Source: Sinohyriopsis cumingii (lineage: Eukaryota > Mollusca > Bivalvia > Unionida > Unionidae). Taken from it: a DNA stretch of 64,000 bases. This document shows positions 61,324-64,000 of the stretch, in pieces. Below the pieces are notes generated by a model. The model had not been told where the DNA came from. It saw nothing but the letters and a program-made list of their open reading frames with translations, and did not search any database. Positions within the stretch are counted from its first letter, which is position 1, and each line of letters begins with the position of its first letter. Location: NCBI GenBank assembly GCA_028554795.2, contig CM068839.1, positions 38,159,006 through 38,223,005 of the forward strand, read 5' to 3'. The position numbers and the translations under genes were made by a program.

Positions 61324-64000
61324 ATGAAAAACACTATCATACAATGGAATTGTCGAGGACTTAAAGCAAATTACAATGATATTCTCCTGCTTTTAAACGA
61401 ACATGATCCTGCGGTACTATGCCTTCAAGAAACATTCTTGAAAGATACAGACAATATCACATTTAAAAACGACTCCCTGTTTAACACCTGCTCTCCAAAT
61501 GTTGATAGGGCATCAGGAGGAGTTTCTGTTATTGTAAACAACAGTGCTCCTCATAGCTTCATTCATTTAAACACCAATTTACAAGCCATTGCTGTAAGCG
61601 TCACTCTACATCGAGTGATTACATTTTGCTCTATTTATTTACCACCAAACACTAACCTAGTACCAAACGAACTGGACAATCTTGTTCAACAGCTTCCCGC
61701 ACCCTTTGTTTTACTCGGGGATTTTAATGCCCATAACATTTTATGGGGATCAAATCATATAAGTGACAGAGGTCACAAAGTTGAAGACTTTATTTCTAGA
61801 CACGATCTGTGTCTATATAATACCAAAACACCTACATATTTACACCCAGGCACGGGTACATACACAAGCATCGATTTGACAATTTGTTCTCCTTCTCTGC
61901 TTTTGGACTATGAATGGAAGGTCGCTGATGACCTTCACAGCAGCGATCACTTCCCAATCTTTCTTGTAAATCTTAACTCTACAGGCGATGAAGTAATTCC
62001 ACATTGGAATTTAAAGAAGGCCGACTGGGCCAAGTTTGAAACACTCTGTAAAACTAGGCTGAATGAGGATACAGTTTTCACTGTTGACGACACCATTCAG
62101 CATTTTACATCTATTTTAATAGAGATTGCAGAAGAATCCGTTCCCAAGTCCTCGCCATATTGTAAAAGAACCCAAAAACCTTGGGTCACTAAGGAATGTA
62201 AGGAAGCCATTAAACTACGCCGAGAAGCATTAAGGAAATTTAATAATCAACCGACGCCCGAAAACTTAAATATATATCGCATTACCCGGGCGAAAGCTCG
62301 CCGCATAATCAAAGAAAGTAAAAGAGCATCATGGAAGAAGTATGTTTCTTCTTTAAACTCTCGTTCCTCTGTTAAAAAAGTTTGGGACACTATACGCAAA
62401 ATAAACGGAAAGAGAAAGCAAAACCCTCTCCGACATCTGACACTGAACAATAACAACTTTAGTTCAAAACGTGACATTGCAAATATTCTTGCTGACAGTT
62501 TCTCGAAAAATTCCTCATCATCTAATTATTCAGAAGCCTTCCAAAAACTTAAAACTCAAAAAGAAAAGTCACGTTTAAAATTCACATCCAACAACTCGGA
62601 AAGTTATAATCAATTGTTCTCACTATCGGAGCTTAGGGAGGCTTTAGATAAGGCCCATGATACATCCGCTGGGCCTGACGAGATACATTACCAGTTTCTG
62701 AAACACCTTCCAGAATCATCATTAACATCTCTTTTGAAACTCTTCAATGATTTATGGATTACTGGTAACCTACCTAAAATATGGAAAGAAGCAACAGTAA
62801 TACCAGTTCCCAAACCCGGTAAAGATAGTGAAGATCCTACCAACTATCGACCTATTGCACTCACAAGCTGCATGTGCAAAACAATGGAACGAATGATCAA
62901 TTCTCGGCTTGTATGGTACCTGGAAACTAACAATTTAATATCTCCTTTCCAAAGTGGCTTTCGTTATGGACGGAGCACCAACGATCATCTGGTTAGACTA
63001 GAAACATTCATTCGCGATGCATTTATCAAGAAAGAACATTTAGTAGCGGTTTTCTTTGATTTAGAAAAGGCCTATGACACAACATGGAAGTACGGGATAC
63101 TAAAAGACCTGCACGATCTAGGTCTTAAAGGCCGTCTGCCCTCTTTCATATCCAACTTCCTCTCCGACAGAGAATTCAAGGTACGAGTGGGCTGTACTCT
63201 CTCAGATTTGCACGAGCAAGAGATGGGTGTGCCCCAGGGCAGTATTTTATCTGCGACACTTTTCAATATTAAAATTAATAACATCACCAAGTGTTTGACT
63301 CCTGGTGTGGATTGCTCACTATATGTTGATGATTTTCTCATATGTTATCGGTCAAAGCACATGCATACAATTGAAAGACAACTACAGCAAAATATCAACA
63401 AGATTCAAAATTGGTCTAGTACGAACGGTTTCAAATTCTCGAAATCAAAAACGGTATGTATGCATTTCTGTCAATTACGACGACACCACGATGAACCTAA
63501 ACTCACGCTGGACGGAACACCTATTCCAGTTGTTGAGGAAACAAAATTTTTGGGTATTATCTTTGACAGAAAACTGACCTTTATTCCACACCTAAAAAAC
63601 TTGAAAGCCAAATGCTTAAAAGCACTTGACCTACTTAAAGTAGTAGCACACACTGACTGGGGTGCTGATAGAAAAGTCATCCTGAATTTATATAGAACGT
63701 TTATTCGCTCCAAACTAGACTATGGTTGCGTTGTGTATGGTTCTGCCAGAAAATCGTATCTTAAAATGCTTGATCCAATTCATCATCAGGGAATAAGACT
63801 GGCTCTGGGAGCATTTAAAACATCCCCGTGTGAAAGCCTTCTAGCTGAGGCGAATGAACCACCGTTATCGCATCGTAGAGAAATGCTTTCAGCACAGTAT
63901 GCTCTCAAATTAAAATCAAACCCTCTGAATCCTGCTTTTTCGGCTGTTTTTCAACCCAAATACAAAACTTTATACGAAAATAAACCAAACAACATACCTT
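61324..64000 (+). CDS. LINE ORF2, AP endonuclease plus reverse transcriptase (partial, open to the edge)
   Basis: At least 892 codons without a stop from ATG 61324 (MKNTIIQWNCRGLKANYND). The endonuclease shows CLQETFLK, LLGDFNAHNILWG and SDHFPIF. The reverse transcriptase shows PNYRPIALTS-like TNYRPIALTSCMCK, AVFFDLEKAYDT (motif A), GVPQGSILSATLFNI (motif B) and the catalytic LYVDDFLI (motif C) near 63320. The thumb follows (KFLGIIFDRKLTF, SKLDYGCVVYGSA). Motifs are intact, so this copy is recent. It performs target-primed reverse transcription in the nucleus. Confidence 0.93.
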   Translation, partial: MKNTIIQWNCRGLKANYNDILLLLNEHDPAVLCLQETFLKDTDNITFKNDSLFNTCSPNVDRASGGVSVIVNNSAPHSFIHLNTNLQAIAVSVTLHRVITFCSIYLPPNTNLVPNELDNLVQQLPAPFVLLGDFNAHNILWGSNHISDRGHKVEDFISRHDLCLYNTKTPTYLHPGTGTYTSIDLTICSPSLLLDYEWKVADDLHSSDHFPIFLVNLNSTGDEVIPHWNLKKADWAKFETLCKTRLNEDTVFTVDDTIQHFTSILIEIAEESVPKSSPYCKRTQKPWVTKECKEAIKLRREALRKFNNQPTPENLNIYRITRAKARRIIKESKRASWKKYVSSLNSRSSVKKVWDTIRKINGKRKQNPLRHLTLNNNNFSSKRDIANILADSFSKNSSSSNYSEAFQKLKTQKEKSRLKFTSNNSESYNQLFSLSELREALDKAHDTSAGPDEIHYQFLKHLPESSLTSLLKLFNDLWITGNLPKIWKEATVIPVPKPGKDSEDPTNYRPIALTSCMCKTMERMINSRLVWYLETNNLISPFQSGFRYGRSTNDHLVRLETFIRDAFIKKEHLVAVFFDLEKAYDTTWKYGILKDLHDLGLKGRLPSFISNFLSDREFKVRVGCTLSDLHEQEMGVPQGSILSATLFNIKINNITKCLTPGVDCSLYVDDFLICYRSKHMHTIERQLQQNINKIQNWSSTNGFKFSKSKTVCMHFCQLRRHHDEPKLTLDGTPIPVVEETKFLGIIFDRKLTFIPHLKNLKAKCLKALDLLKVVAHTDWGADRKVILNLYRTFIRSKLDYGCVVYGSARKSYLKMLDPIHHQGIRLALGAFKTSPCESLLAEANEPPLSHRREMLSAQYALKLKSNPLNPAFSAVFQPKYKTLYENKPNNIP

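Larger units (their letters stand above)
59570..64000 (+). mobile_element. Nimb/Jockey-type LINE, truncated by the window edge
   Basis: GC-rich 5' region (about 59570-60092, with CCCGTGTCGGGGGAGG and GGGCCCGGTTCCGACAAATC), then ORF1 with three CCHC knuckles, then ORF2 with endonuclease and reverse transcriptase. The exact 5' end was not determined. The 5' region matches leaders I associate with Nimb-like LINEs of molluscs. RNase H and the tail lie beyond 64000. Confidence 0.85.

Overview
The window looks like nuclear DNA of an invertebrate animal, most likely a mollusc. The evidence is a tRNA-derived SINE with an (AAC)n tail of the mollusc type, a Nimb/Jockey-like LINE, spliced exons of a repeat-rich gene family linked to P2X7-like domains, and many decayed transposons in AT-rich sequence. 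This is inference from repeat and family types; no marker gene identifies a species. I saw no rRNA, tRNA gene or CRISPR array.

The main object is a 15.4-kb integrated virus-like element at 4800-20193 (element 1). It has ~550-bp terminal inverted repeats and a 5-bp target duplication (ACTTG). It carries a nearly complete Polinton/adintovirus-like gene set. The left half holds replication, packaging and integration genes: A32/FtsK-type packaging ATPase, zinc ribbon plus parvovirus-type phospholipase A2, retrovirus-type DDE integrase, a 1160-residue replicase (divergent PolB-like palm, SF1 helicase, HNH tail), a small zinc protein and a free HNH endonuclease. The right half holds virion genes, all on +: two coiled-coil proteins, two pVI/pX-like membrane-active proteins, double-jelly-roll major capsid protein, adenain-type protease, fibre-like protein, membrane protein and penton-like protein. 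A compact repeated start signal (AATTRAAAACAY, then a TATAATAA-like box, then ATG) precedes at least seven genes and often overlaps the stop codon of the gene before. Three genes carry breaks: an A8 frameshift in the zinc ribbon/PLA2 gene, an A8 frameshift in the 12-kb coiled-coil gene, and a TGA in the penton gene.

Element 1 sits inside the protein-primed DNA polymerase B gene of an older, degraded Polinton of another lineage (about 4090-4799 and 20199-26526). The two PolB halves meet in frame at the target duplication. The old element also keeps three degenerate tandem paralogues, an A32-type ATPase pseudogene, a pX-like basic protein and the first codons of an integrase. That integrase start abuts element 3 (about 26527-32457), a decayed, AT-shifted relative of element 1 that retains only the replication half in opposite orientation and ends in a 242-bp terminal unit. 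The first 413 bases hold the C-terminal end of another Polinton integrase, and 2640-3700 is a decayed Ty3/gypsy element.

From 32.5 kb on, the DNA is ordinary repeat-rich host sequence. It holds a hAT transposon with 8-bp target duplications (37549-39942), a CACTG-ended element with an intact 562-codon gene (40715-43114), a 3.4-kb TTAA-flanked unit bounded by two identical 474-bp direct repeats (47370-50784), broken P2X7-like exons and two well-formed exons on the opposite strand (56.5-58.5 kb), the SINE (59248-59450), and a LINE running off the right edge with an open endonuclease/reverse transcriptase frame.
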